Part shown: piece after piece, positions 30,688 to 39,450 of the stretch
How positions within the stretch are numbered: position 1 is the first letter of the stretch
Layout: every line of letters begins with the position of its first letter
Assembly: GCF_000422765.1 (NCBI RefSeq)
Contig: NZ_AUGR01000015.1
Coordinates: 103,931-167,930 of the forward strand
Length of the DNA stretch: 64,000 bases
DNA from: Neptunomonas japonica DSM 18939
Lineage (GTDB): Bacteria > Pseudomonadota > Gammaproteobacteria > Pseudomonadales > Balneatricaceae
Direction of reading: 5' to 3'
Position numbers and translations under genes: made by a program
The notes under the pieces: generated by a model
What the model was told of the DNA's origin: nothing
Database searches by the model: none
Seen by the model: only the letters and a program-made list of their open reading frames with translations

Positions 30688-31517
30688 TCAATATCGCGGA
30701 TAAGGTCAGCAGGTGCTTGTTTAATAACTTCTATGGGCATACCTGCTGCAATCACACCACGGTTCTGTGCAATCAAGTTCTGCCCAAACAACGCACCGCC
30801 TTTGTGCGCACGACGGTATTTGAGCATTGTGCGTAGTGGTTCTTGGTGTGAGTTAAACTCTATAGAGTTAGGTGGCAAGGTCGTGAGCTTACAGCGCTCA
30901 CAAGGTGAATGAACAGTAAAGCGTACCTCACCAATTTGAATCTCTTGCCAGTTATCCTCAGCAAAAGGCAGGTTACCATGGGCGACCAAGTTAGGCCTAA
31001 ACTGCTGCATGGCGATAAAGTCAGGGCAGCGTTCTTGTAGCCAGTCCAGTGATGCCGTGCTGGTTAATAACAGAGGGTAGCCATCGGCAAAGCTGACTTG
31101 TTGCTCTGTGAAGTCTTTAATAGGCCGCTCTGTTTTCTCACCAAAAAATAACAGCTGGCAAGGAGCATCTAAAAATGCGCTTATCCATTGTTGAGCTTCA
31201 AAACCACAGTGCTGAGCTTGTAATGCCTGTTTCCAGACTTCTGTTTTTCGGTAATCATTCGGATAATCAGCTTCATGCAATGCCAGAGTTGGTGCGCCAT
31301 GGGCGGCGAGGATTAAACCACCATTAAACGGCGTTGCCATTAATTGGGTGAGTTTAGGGTACTTGCGCGCTGTCATGAACAGACCATTTTCATCAGCAAC
31401 CATGTAACGGCGGTCTCCACTTAAGCCCAATTCATCAATCCAGCCACGGCTGAGCTCGATGGGAGCGCAGGATTTTACGGGGTGCTGGTGAATACTGTGC
31501 AAGTGGATCTGGCTCAT
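30684..31517 (-). CDS. MOSC domain protein, YcbX-like
   Basis: A 277-residue protein with an N-terminal MOSC beta-barrel domain (P-V-K-S-C-A-P-I-E-L and D-R-R-Y-M-V-A-D) and a C-terminal MOSC sulfur-carrier domain (F-R-P-N-L-V, C-E-R-C-K-L-T-T). The conserved cysteine pair in C-E-R-C fits a molybdenum-cofactor or sulfur-handling role; YcbX relatives work in N-hydroxylated base detoxification. There is no ferredoxin domain, unlike the longest YcbX proteins. Translation is coupled to the AraC gene (4-bp overlap). Confidence 0.87.
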   Translation of the reverse strand: MSQIHLHSIHQHPVKSCAPIELSRGWIDELGLSGDRRYMVADENGLFMTARKYPKLTQLMATPFNGGLILAAHGAPTLALHEADYPNDYRKTEVWKQALQAQHCGFEAQQWISAFLDAPCQLLFFGEKTERPIKDFTEQQVSFADGYPLLLTSTASLDWLQERCPDFIAMQQFRPNLVAHGNLPFAEDNWQEIQIGEVRFTVHSPCERCKLTTLPPNSIEFNSHQEPLRTMLKYRRAHKGGALFGQNLIAQNRGVIAAGMPIEVIKQAPADLIRDIE

Positions 31518-31626
31518 GGTTTGATTCCCTGTTGTGTACGAAAAACATCAATGAAATCGAAGATTAATCGTACAGCCGCAGGGTTGTAAACAAGAGAGTT
31601 GAGTTTTTTAAACCAATATTAGTATT

Positions 31627-32514
31627 TTATAGTTGATCCTTAACCTCCCACGCAATGACCTGATTATTCATCATCAGCGGTGTATAGAGTGATGTTGCAG
31701 TTGCGCCAATGTCAGCTAAGCCTTTAGGGAGTGTGAGGGCTAGTTTTCGTTCTTTGCCGTTTAGCTCGAACAACTCTCCAGAAATCCAGTCACTGATATA
31801 CAAGCTGTTGTTGATAGCCACAATGCCGTCTAAGTTACCCAGTTCAGTACCCGATGCGACGCTAGATAATTTCAATGTGCTTGGGTCAAGCTGATACAGG
31901 GAGCCTGGTGTTTGCGTTGTGAAATCCGGATTAATAGCTTTCCCCCAGTTACCGATTAATAGCTGGTTTTGGTGCCATAGTAAGCCGTTAGGGTAGGGGA
32001 TTTGCTCGTTACTAAACCAAGCGGTTAACTGGTTATCATGCAGCTGGTAAATTTCGCCGCCTAGAAAGTCAGAGATATATAAAACTCCATCCGCAGATGC
32101 CGTAATGTCATTCAGCATTTTTGCCTTGGGTGCGGTGAACTGTTTTATCACATTTCCTTGCTCAATATCGATCATGTGTACGGTTTGCATATCAGCAACG
32201 AACAAGTACTTACCCACAATAGCCATCCCCTTTGGGGCATTGAGTCCTGTTACCCAGTGTTGCTCAAGCAACTCTCCTTGTGCTGTTACCTTGCTGATAT
32301 AACCTTGGCCGTTAAGTTCAGTGGGAGCGCCATTAATGTTAGAGATATACAGAAAATCACTGCGGGTATCAGCCACCACCGACTCTGGTTGATCTAGGTT
32401 ATCAATGCTCCAGCGTTGTGTAAGCGTGTCATGTGCCCATAGTGAACCGCTAAATAAAAGTGGGCTGCTAATCAAAAGAGAAGTAATGAGTGTTGATTTA
32501 AGTAAAGTGTGCAT
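31627..32514 (-). CDS. Exported SMP-30/gluconolactonase-like beta-propeller protein
   Basis: A 295-residue protein with an N-terminal signal peptide (about 1-27, ending G-S-L-W-A-H-D). The rest consists of repeated blades with N-G-L-L-W, G-N-L-D-G-I and I-S-D-W-I-S-G-E-L-F motifs, the pattern of the SMP-30/LRE six-bladed propeller, with likely metal-binding Glu/Asn/Asp positions. A periplasmic lactonase or ligand-binding role is possible, but catalysis is not shown by the sequence. Divergent from the regulator at 32628. Confidence 0.75.
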   Translation of the reverse strand: MHTLLKSTLITSLLISSPLLFSGSLWAHDTLTQRWSIDNLDQPESVVADTRSDFLYISNINGAPTELNGQGYISKVTAQGELLEQHWVTGLNAPKGMAIVGKYLFVADMQTVHMIDIEQGNVIKQFTAPKAKMLNDITASADGVLYISDFLGGEIYQLHDNQLTAWFSNEQIPYPNGLLWHQNQLLIGNWGKAINPDFTTQTPGSLYQLDPSTLKLSSVASGTELGNLDGIVAINNSLYISDWISGELFELNGKERKLALTLPKGLADIGATATSLYTPLMMNNQVIAWEVKDQL

Positions 32515-32627
32515 TTATTTATCCTCGTGTTATGTTGGGGTGAGAATAACTATTTGATCTTTATTATCAATTTATTACTTATCAGGTATTAAAATATGAT
32601 TCTTTTTTCGAAATTTGGGATAGTTTG

Positions 32628-33404
32628 ATGGAAGGGCAAAAGCAACGTTCGGGTTTATTTGCAGTGCTGAAGCGGGTACTGAAAGCGCAGGGGATTCATT
32701 ATCGTGAACTGGCCGAGATGATGAATTTATCTGAGCCAACCGTTAAGCGGATGTTTCAAGAACAAGATTGTAAGGTGAGTCGTCTTATTGAGATTTGTGA
32801 TTTAGTTGGCTTAAGCATTAATGAGTTAGTAGAGCTGGATGCCAAAAGAACAACGGACCCCACCCAGCTATCAATCGAAACGGAACAAGCTTTGGCAGAT
32901 GATCCTGGGTTGACTTCATTCTTTATGTTGCTGGTTAGTCAGTTTGATGTAGAAACTATCACACAAAAGAACCAGTTATCTTCTAGTGATGCTTATTTAT
33001 ACCTGCGTGAGTTAGAAAAATTAGAGCTGATTCGCTTGGGTAAGAATGACCAAGTTCACTTAAGAGTGAGCCGCCCTATTAAGTGGCGGTTGGGTGGTCC
33101 ATTACACCAAACACTAGTAAAGGTTAACCAAGGTTTTATTCAGCAAGCGATAAGTGCCAAAGAAGGTGAGGGCGTGTTTTATTCCACGAGTCGTCTATTG
33201 AGCACACAGAGTATTACACGCTTAAACCAAGAAGTTGATGAGTTGTATCAGCGCTTTCAAAAACAGGCGACATTAGATCAATTGTATTACTCATTAGCCG
33301 AGTTAAAACCTTACAAGCTTGTAGCTACCATGATGCCGTTTGAAATAAGCCGTTATTTTTTGGTGCCAGCGTTTGTGGGTCGTCCTCAGCTTAAGGAGGC
33401 GTAA
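32628..33404 (+). CDS. XRE-type (Cro/CI) transcriptional regulator
   Basis: A 258-residue protein with an N-terminal helix-turn-helix (R-E-L-A-E-M-M-N-L-S-E-P-T-V-K-R-M-F) at about residues 27-45, typical of HTH_3 regulators. The C-terminal ~180 residues are an uncharacterised helical domain shared by some such regulators. ATG 32628 has GGGA seven bases upstream; the TTG directly before is not needed. It is divergent from the SMP-30-like gene across 113 bp, so it may control that gene. Confidence 0.83.
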   Translation: MEGQKQRSGLFAVLKRVLKAQGIHYRELAEMMNLSEPTVKRMFQEQDCKVSRLIEICDLVGLSINELVELDAKRTTDPTQLSIETEQALADDPGLTSFFMLLVSQFDVETITQKNQLSSSDAYLYLRELEKLELIRLGKNDQVHLRVSRPIKWRLGGPLHQTLVKVNQGFIQQAISAKEGEGVFYSTSRLLSTQSITRLNQEVDELYQRFQKQATLDQLYYSLAELKPYKLVATMMPFEISRYFLVPAFVGRPQLKEA

Positions 33405-33503
33405 CTAGGGCCATGTGATTTATTAATACAGCAAGAACGTTCAATAAGTATGTTGTGATAATGGCTAGTCTTTGCTTTTGGATTGACGAAAGAGAGTGTA
33501 GTA

Positions 33504-34106
33504 ATGGCAGCTGTTGTATTGTCTATGATCGTTTTTGCTCTGGTAGGTGCTATATCTCCAGGCCCTGTGAATATTATAGCCACCGGCGCGGGTGCTAATT
33601 TTGGCTTTGTTAAGGCGCTACCGCATGTGCTCGGTGCGACGCTAGCTTATGCGTTGATTGTGTTTCTTGTCGGTGTTGGCTTGAATGAAGTATTGCTGAG
33701 ATTCCCGCAAATAACGGATATTTTGCAGTACATAGGAGGGGCATTTCTTTTATATATGTCGTTTAAAATTGCGATGGCGAGTCCTGTCGATATTGACGTA
33801 GCGAGCCAAACAATCCCGCCACGCTTTATTGAAGGAGTATTAGCGCAGGGGTTAAATCCTAAGGCTTGGTTAGTATCCATGTCGGGTGTCAGCTTGTTCG
33901 TATCAGCACAGCATCCTGCTTTTTTCTATTTACTGGTTTTTTGCTTGGTGTCGTTTGCAATGTGTTTGCTTGGTGTTGGAACTTGGGCGGTTTTGGGGCA
34001 CTTTATAGGGAAATATTTATCTGATGATAGGCATCAGGTTATGTTTAATCGGTTAATGGGAGTACTGTTGAGCAGTACTGTGGTGACGATGTTTTTACAG
34101 AGTTGA
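33504..34106 (+). CDS. LysE/RhtB-family amino acid exporter
   Basis: A 200-residue inner-membrane exporter with six helices. The N-terminal S-P-G-P-V-N motif (about residues 18-23) and the Gly-rich first helix pair are diagnostic of LysE/RhtB. A GAGAG ribosome-binding site lies about seven bases before ATG 33504. The substrate is unknown. It is followed 4 bp later by an AraC-type regulator in the same direction, a common exporter-regulator pair. Confidence 0.88.
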   Translation: MAAVVLSMIVFALVGAISPGPVNIIATGAGANFGFVKALPHVLGATLAYALIVFLVGVGLNEVLLRFPQITDILQYIGGAFLLYMSFKIAMASPVDIDVASQTIPPRFIEGVLAQGLNPKAWLVSMSGVSLFVSAQHPAFFYLLVFCLVSFAMCLLGVGTWAVLGHFIGKYLSDDRHQVMFNRLMGVLLSSTVVTMFLQS

Positions 34107-34110
34107 GAAG

Positions 34111-34965
34111 GTGGCTTTAGTGGATCAAAAAACGGCGCAATACAGGAGCCAAAGCGAGAGTGTAGATAGTACTGTGCTTTTTGAAAAAAGCAGACTGCTT
34201 CCCGGAATTGAATTGCGTCGTGCTCAGTCTTCAACAGCGTGTTATGCCACGCATTCCCACGACGAATATTCTTTTGGCGTGATTGATCGAGGAGTCGCAA
34301 CCTACCATAACCAAAAGAGTAAGTACTGCATCGGCACAGGTGACACAGTAACGATTAACCCTTCAGATGCGCACTCTTGTAATGCGTTGGAAGGGGGGTG
34401 GTCGTATCGCATGTTATTTGTTGATCCGCTATGGGTTAAGCGCTTACAGCAAGACTTGGAGTGCGACCAAGAGGCAGACTACCTTCCTTTTCGAACGCCA
34501 TATAATAGCAATGCACATTGTTTTGCTGCTTTTGATCAGCTTTTTAATTGTTTGTTATCCAGTGACAACCAGCTGCAGGCTGAGTCTTTGTTATTAGAAT
34601 ACCTTGGTGCTAGTTTGGCAGTGAAGCAGTCTAGTAGTGTTAAGTCAGACAGTGTTTCTGTGAGGCGGGTGCAGGAGCTTATTCAAGATCAACTAGGTGA
34701 AAACCTGACGCTGGATGAATTCTCAGAGCAAGCGGGTATTAGTCGTTTTCACTTAATTCGTAGTTTTAAACAGGTGTATGGTCAGGCGCCGCATGCTTTT
34801 CAGTTAGATGCGCGTATAAAAAAGGCTAAGCTGTTGCTACAAGAAGGGCATAGTTTGGTTGAAATTTCGGGTGTCCTGGGGTTTGCTGATCAAAGCCACT
34901 TTCAGCGACATTTTAAACAGCGAATGGCAATAACCCCTAAACAATATCAAGCGTTCTTTATTTGA
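34111..34965 (+). CDS. AraC-family regulator with cupin sensor
   Basis: A 284-residue regulator. The N-terminal cupin-type domain shows H-S-H-D-E-Y-S-F-G-V-I and a later D-A-H-S-C-N; the C-terminal AraC HTH pair includes E-Q-A-G-I-S-R-F-H-L-I-R-S-F-K and F-A-D-Q-S-H-F-Q-R-H-F-K. It starts with GTG 4 bp after the LysE stop, preceded by GAGAAG. The pairing suggests that it regulates the exporter in response to its substrate. Confidence 0.88.
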   Translation: MALVDQKTAQYRSQSESVDSTVLFEKSRLLPGIELRRAQSSTACYATHSHDEYSFGVIDRGVATYHNQKSKYCIGTGDTVTINPSDAHSCNALEGGWSYRMLFVDPLWVKRLQQDLECDQEADYLPFRTPYNSNAHCFAAFDQLFNCLLSSDNQLQAESLLLEYLGASLAVKQSSSVKSDSVSVRRVQELIQDQLGENLTLDEFSEQAGISRFHLIRSFKQVYGQAPHAFQLDARIKKAKLLLQEGHSLVEISGVLGFADQSHFQRHFKQRMAITPKQYQAFFI

Positions 34966-34984
34966 GATAAGTCGTGTCAGTCGA

Positions 34985-35016
34985 AAAAAAACCGATCATA
35001 ACGATCGGTTTTTTTG
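34985..35016. terminator. Bidirectional terminator, AraC gene / PHA depolymerase
   Basis: AAAAAACCGATC pairs with GATCGGTTTTTT over an ATAAC loop; A-run and T-run flank it, so it works for both convergent genes. Confidence 0.92.
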
Positions 35017-35031
35017 GTCTGGCTAACTAAC

Positions 35032-36531
35032 TTATTGCTTATTCTTTATCGCTTCAAGCACTGCGTTAGACACTTTATTTAGCTGCGGTTTGGCTTTTGC
35101 TTGAGCCGGAACTTTAGATTGCGCATTAAGTTGAGCTTTTGGCTGTGCTTTAGATGACTCTGGGGCCTGAGCCTTAGGTTGAGCTTTTGGCTGCGCTTTA
35201 GGTGACTCTGGAGCCTGTGCCTTAGGTTGAGCTTTTGGCTGTGCTTTAGGTGACTCTGGAGCCTGTGCCTTGGGTTGAGCTTTTGGCTCTGCTTCAGGTT
35301 GTTTTTGAGTCTGTGCTTGTGCCTGAATAAATGCCTTAATTTTAGGGCCAACCTCTTCACGGAAGCGACGACCGTTAAATATACCGTAATGGCCAACTTC
35401 CGGCTGTACGTAATGCTCTCGCATGCTATCTGGTATGTTACTCAATATGTCATGAGCGGCCTTTGTTTGGCCTTTTCCGGTGATGTCGTCGTTTTCGCCT
35501 TCCACAGTTAACAAAGCTGTTTTGTTAACGGCCAAAGTATCAATTAGGTTGCCTTCAAAAAGCATTTCACCACGTGGTAAGCGGTGCTCAAGGAATACTT
35601 TTTGAATGGTTTCTAGGTAGAAATCAGCGGGTAAGTCCATAACAGCTAAGTATTCGTTATAGAAATCACGATGTGCTTCAGCACTATCGCCATCACCTTT
35701 AACCAGATCATCAAAAAACTTAAAGTGCTTTTTGATATGGCTATTCCAGTTCATGCTCATAAAGCCTGAAAGCTGGATAAAGCCAGGGTAAACCTTTTGA
35801 CCTGCACCTGCGAAATCAGCAGGGACTGTATTGATAACGTTATTTTCAAACCATTCGAAATCTTTACCTGATGCGTAATCATTAACTTCGGTTGGGTTTA
35901 CACGTGTATCGATAGGGCCGCCCATTAGTGTTAGCGAGCAAGGAATATTCGGGTTATTGCGCTCTGCCATAATAGTTGCAGCAACGATAGTCGGTACGCT
36001 CGGTTGGCAAACAGCAATCACGTGAGTATCTGGGCCTAAAAACTCAAGGAATTCGATTAAGTAGCGGACATAATCATCAAAGGTAAAACTACCTTCATTA
36101 AAAGGTACATCTCGCGCATTTTGCCAATCCGTAATATAAACTTCGTGGTCGGGAATGAAATGCTCAACAGTGCCACGCAACAAGGTTGCGTAATGGCCAG
36201 ACATAGGCGCTACGAGTAATACTTTAGGGTGGTTGTATTTGCCGGTACGGCGAAAATGTAAGAGGTCGCAAAAAGGAAGCGCATGGGGCACTTCTTCTCT
36301 GATGCGGACCTTCTCTCCGTTGATGGTTGTCTGTGTTAAACCAAACTCAGGCTTTTCATAGTTGTCGGTGCATCGAATGACCAATTCCAGCTGTGCTAGC
36401 ATCGTGCGTGTCATTGAACCTTCTAAAAAAGGCTGCATCCAAGATAACTTGAGCTGCTTTTTCCACGCTTGTGCTAAAAGGTGTAGCGGCTGAACAGACT
36501 GGTTTAGTGTGTGATGTAGGTGATACAGCAT
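35032..36531 (-). CDS. phaZ: Intracellular polyhydroxyalkanoate depolymerase with repeat-rich tail
   Basis: Degrades stored PHA granules. Of 499 residues, the first ~410 are an alpha/beta hydrolase of the intracellular PHA depolymerase type: the nucleophile elbow is A-V-C-Q-P-S-V-P, with Cys replacing Ser as in the short-chain PhaZ group, and a late E-V-G-H-Y-G-I-F-N-G-R-R-F-R segment holds the catalytic His. The last ~90 residues are a low-complexity K/A/Q/P tail with about 3.5 copies of a 16-residue unit. The start at 36531 has AAGGA eight bases upstream. It supplies hydroxyacids for the beta-oxidation genes elsewhere in the window. Confidence 0.9.
   Translation of the reverse strand: MLYHLHHTLNQSVQPLHLLAQAWKKQLKLSWMQPFLEGSMTRTMLAQLELVIRCTDNYEKPEFGLTQTTINGEKVRIREEVPHALPFCDLLHFRRTGKYNHPKVLLVAPMSGHYATLLRGTVEHFIPDHEVYITDWQNARDVPFNEGSFTFDDYVRYLIEFLEFLGPDTHVIAVCQPSVPTIVAATIMAERNNPNIPCSLTLMGGPIDTRVNPTEVNDYASGKDFEWFENNVINTVPADFAGAGQKVYPGFIQLSGFMSMNWNSHIKKHFKFFDDLVKGDGDSAEAHRDFYNEYLAVMDLPADFYLETIQKVFLEHRLPRGEMLFEGNLIDTLAVNKTALLTVEGENDDITGKGQTKAAHDILSNIPDSMREHYVQPEVGHYGIFNGRRFREEVGPKIKAFIQAQAQTQKQPEAEPKAQPKAQAPESPKAQPKAQPKAQAPESPKAQPKAQPKAQAPESSKAQPKAQLNAQSKVPAQAKAKPQLNKVSNAVLEAIKNKQ
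35131..35298 (-). repeat. 48-bp tandem repeat in the PHA depolymerase tail
   Basis: Three full units (35131-35178, 35179-35226, 35227-35274) and half a unit. Each unit encodes 16 residues rich in Lys, Ala, Gln and Pro around an A-P-E-S step. Units 2 and 3 are nearly identical in DNA, pointing to recent duplication and likely copy-number variation between strains. Confidence 0.92.
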
Positions 36532-36719
36532 AGAATAATTCCTTATCAATCTATATTGATTGATTCGTTATTTGTCTGCAAAAAAACATATATTGCAGCG
36601 CAGCATTTATTGTTTAGAGTATAGGTGATTGTGCTTATGTTGCAAGACTAATATGTCTATCAGTAATGTGTTGCTACGCAGCAAATAGGCTGTTGGGTAT
36701 GCATGTGTTCATAACTTTT

Positions 36720-37289
36720 CTAAAGAGTGGGTGTTGCCAATGCTGCATGGCAAGATGACAGCAGCTCTTTTGCTAATTCATCATCATTGATTGCTCGGGC
36801 AATGGCTAAGCCACCAATCATCATGACGGCCTGCTGCATGCTGCGTGTTGTGTCTGTAGTTCCGTTTTGCTGTACCGAGTGCTTGTCTAGGTTGTTAACG
36901 AAGCCTTTAAAGACTCGAGTATAAGCATCACGCACTTGATCATCCCGCTGGGTTATATCGGTTGTCAAAAATGCTAAAGGGCAGCGAAAAAGATCCCCTT
37001 GTCTGTGTTCCATGCTCAGATAGGTTTTGAGCAGTCCATCGAACGAGGGTGCATCAGGATTGAGTGGGTCAGTTTTTCGGCCTGTAGTCATAGCCGCTGT
37101 GATAATAGATTCGGCATAGAGTTCAGCTTTAGAGCTGAAATGCGCATAGAAAGCTCCACGTGTTAGCCCTGCATCCTTCATGACGTCATTAATGCCGATA
37201 TGATCAAAGCCATTTTGTGCGAATAACTTGGCGGCACTGGTGAGAATTTTTTCTCGGGTTTTCTGCTTATGTTCATTATTCCAGGCCAT
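36720..37289 (-). CDS. TetR-family repressor
   Basis: A 189-residue regulator whose N-terminal HTH shows G-F-D-H-I-G-I-N-D-V-M-K-D-A-G-L-T-R-G-A-F-Y-A-H-F, the common TetR helix-turn-helix, followed by a ligand-binding core without a recognisable specificity. It is divergent from the GST gene, with a perfect inverted repeat in the 113-bp gap. It probably represses itself and the GST/DUF4442 pair. Confidence 0.9.
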   Translation of the reverse strand: MAWNNEHKQKTREKILTSAAKLFAQNGFDHIGINDVMKDAGLTRGAFYAHFSSKAELYAESIITAAMTTGRKTDPLNPDAPSFDGLLKTYLSMEHRQGDLFRCPLAFLTTDITQRDDQVRDAYTRVFKGFVNNLDKHSVQQNGTTDTTRSMQQAVMMIGGLAIARAINDDELAKELLSSCHAALATPTL

Positions 37290-37333
37290 GGTTTGTCGCC
37301 TCTTGTTTTTTAAACAGTATGCATGATTAATAA

Positions 37334-37353
37334 AATATGTTCTTGAACATATT
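37334..37353. promoter_or_regulatory. Inverted repeat, probable TetR operator
   Basis: AATATGTTC and GAACATATT are a perfect 9-bp inverted repeat across TT, in the centre of the 113-bp divergent gap between the TetR gene and the GST gene. Position and shape fit a TetR dimer site. Confidence 0.75.
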
Positions 37354-37402
37354 GTGAATAGTTTTACATTGATGGCATATCAATTATTAACGAGGATATG
37401 AA

Positions 37403-38056
37403 ATGAGCACTCAAGTACAAATTCTGGGTCCGCAGTACAGTACGATGGTTCGCACCGTTATGCTTTGTTGCGAAGAAAAAGGCATCACTTACCAAATAGG
37501 TATGCAGATTGATGGCAATGATATTCAGTTTAAAGAGAGCAGCCATCTGGCACTGCATCCTTTTGGTAAAATTCCCGTGTTAGTGCATGGTGAAAATCAG
37601 ATTTTTGAAACGGCACCTATCTGCCGGTACATTGATGTGGCCTTTGATGGACCTGTGCTTCAACCAACAGATACTTATCAGCGAGCATTAGTGGATCAAT
37701 GGTCGCAAGCTATTTCATGGTATGTGGATCAAGCGTTAGTTCGACAGTATTTACTTGAATTTGCTTTTCCTAAGGGAGATAACGGCTCTATTCGTTTGGA
37801 TAAGGTCGCCGACGCTCAACCAAGTGTGATGAGTATGCTAGTGCAATTAGAAAAGCAATTAGCTGATCAGGCATTTATTTGTGGAACGCAATACAGCATT
37901 GCAGATGCGTTGCTAACGCCTATGTTAGATTATCTGGCGTCTTTGCCTCATGCTAATTCACTGTTTGCTAGTGACTCATCATTATTGGCATATGTTGCTA
38001 GAATGCGTGAGCGGCCATCAGGCAAGGTTGTTCTAATACCTGCTGATAAATCTTAA
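37403..38056 (+). CDS. Glutathione S-transferase family protein
   Basis: A 217-residue protein with the N-terminal thioredoxin-like domain: H-P-F-G-K-I-P-V-L-V-H-G (about 52-63, cis-proline) and F-E-T-A-P-I-C-R-Y-I (glutathione-binding Glu-Thr), then an all-helical C-terminal domain with A-D-A-L-L-T-P-M. The catalytic residue near the N-terminus (S-T-M-V-R) is a probable Ser. It conjugates glutathione to an unknown electrophile. GAGGA precedes the ATG. It forms a unit with the DUF4442 gene 24 bp downstream. Confidence 0.87.
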   Translation: MSTQVQILGPQYSTMVRTVMLCCEEKGITYQIGMQIDGNDIQFKESSHLALHPFGKIPVLVHGENQIFETAPICRYIDVAFDGPVLQPTDTYQRALVDQWSQAISWYVDQALVRQYLLEFAFPKGDNGSIRLDKVADAQPSVMSMLVQLEKQLADQAFICGTQYSIADALLTPMLDYLASLPHANSLFASDSSLLAYVARMRERPSGKVVLIPADKS

Positions 38057-38080
38057 GGTAAGTAAATAGGGAAGTAGTAC

Positions 38081-38539
38081 ATGAAGTGGTCACCACGTGC
38101 GTTGAAATTTGCACTGAATATTTATGGCCCTTACCTAGGTGCTGGCATTCGTATTATGCACATTGACCCTGAGTGGCGCGAGATGCATGTACGTATGAAA
38201 TTACGTTGGTATAACCGTAATATTATGGGCACTCATTTTGGTGGAAGCTTATATGCCATGGTCGACCCTCAAATGATGCTTATGCTGATGAACCGCTTGG
38301 GTAAAGAATATATCGTGTGGGATCAGGCAGCAGAAATTGAGTATGTTAAACCTGCTAGGGGTACAGTCGAAGCTCACTTAAGTTTATCGGATGCGCAGTT
38401 GGAGGGCATTAAAAGCAAAGCAGCAGGTGGGGCAGCGTATCGCCCCAAGTTTGATATAGCTATCTGTGATCTAGATGGAAATGTTGTGAGTAGAGTTAAA
38501 AAAGTACTGTATGTGAAACGTAAAAGTCCTCAAGCCTAA
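38081..38539 (+). CDS. DUF4442 protein, hotdog thioesterase-like
   Basis: A 152-residue protein of the DUF4442 family, related to PaaI-type hotdog thioesterases. The G-T-H-F-G-G-S-L-Y-A-M central helix (about 48-58) is in the position of the catalytic helix. The reaction is not established; hydrolysis of an acyl-CoA is plausible. It shares an operon with GST. Its stop overlaps the EamA stop by 4 bp on the opposite strand, so the genes converge tightly with no terminator between them. Confidence 0.83.
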   Translation: MKWSPRALKFALNIYGPYLGAGIRIMHIDPEWREMHVRMKLRWYNRNIMGTHFGGSLYAMVDPQMMLMLMNRLGKEYIVWDQAAEIEYVKPARGTVEAHLSLSDAQLEGIKSKAAGGAAYRPKFDIAICDLDGNVVSRVKKVLYVKRKSPQA

Positions 38540-39414
38540 GCAAGAATCACACAAGCTGCACCTAAGACAATTAACGCTAATCCTAATAGATCCCTTTGGC
38601 TAAGTTTTTCTTTAAACCAGCGGGCCGAAATGAAGAGGGTAAATAAGACTTCAATTTGGCCGAGGGTTTTAACCAATGCAACTGTTTCTAAACTCATGGC
38701 GGTAAACCAACCGAGTGAGCCTAGGCAGCTGAAAAAGCTGATGGTTAGTGTGAGCTTAGGGCGCCGCCATAAAGCATTGAGTGTGCTTGGTTCTTTCAGT
38801 AGTAACCATACGATGAGGATTGCGGTTTGTGTTGATATGACGCAGAGCAAAACCCAAGCGGCGCTGTAGGGGAACGGTAAACCTAGCATCAAGCTGGCTT
38901 CCCTGACCCATAACGTGGTTAAAGCAAAGGCCAATCCGCTGCCTAGCCCTAATGAGACCGTTTTTAAGGAGAGTTCTTTTAATGACCCCGTATTGCTCAT
39001 TAACCAAATGGCTATCGCGCCAATGATGACGCCACTCCATGCAAGCCAAGACAAGGGGGCTGCAAAGAATAAAGCGCCTAGTGTGGCGGCGATCACTGCT
39101 TCACTTTTTGCTAAGCCAACACCAATGGCATAATTTCTGAGGCGAAATAGTTTTACCATCAGCGCCGTCGCAATAATTTGCGAAACAGATGCCAACACCA
39201 CAGTGATCAAAAAATTAGTACTGAATGTTGGAAGGGCAGCAGACTCTATTTGGTAAAGTGTCCAGAGATACAGTGCAGCTAATGGGCTGGCATATAGAAA
39301 ACGCGCCAGCGTGACTCCCGCAGTGCTGACCTCTTTACTGAGCTTGTTTTGAAAAGCATTACGCCAGGACTGCATAAAAGCAGCGAAAATAGTAAAAGGA
39401 ATCCACAGTCCCAT
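38536..39414 (-). CDS. EamA/DMT-family transporter
   Basis: A 292-residue membrane protein with about ten hydrophobic helices in two EamA repeats, close in length to its paralogue at 28885 but clearly different in sequence. The second repeat ends in A-L-I-V-L-G-A-A-C-V-I-L-A. Substrate unknown. The gene is single and lies between DUF4442 and an RNA helicase. Confidence 0.8.
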   Translation of the reverse strand: MGLWIPFTIFAAFMQSWRNAFQNKLSKEVSTAGVTLARFLYASPLAALYLWTLYQIESAALPTFSTNFLITVVLASVSQIIATALMVKLFRLRNYAIGVGLAKSEAVIAATLGALFFAAPLSWLAWSGVIIGAIAIWLMSNTGSLKELSLKTVSLGLGSGLAFALTTLWVREASLMLGLPFPYSAAWVLLCVISTQTAILIVWLLLKEPSTLNALWRRPKLTLTISFFSCLGSLGWFTAMSLETVALVKTLGQIEVLFTLFISARWFKEKLSQRDLLGLALIVLGAACVILA

Positions 39415-39450
39415 TAACGATCTATCCCTAAATTGATATTGAGTGAGTGG

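Noticed and set aside
35131..35298. Possible CRISPR-like array
   Set aside because: Units are directly adjacent with no spacers and are in frame with the PhaZ coding sequence, so this is a protein repeat.
35079..35396. Repetitive K/H/L-rich frame inside the PHA depolymerase gene
   Set aside because: It only mirrors the 48-bp repeat in another frame on the same strand.
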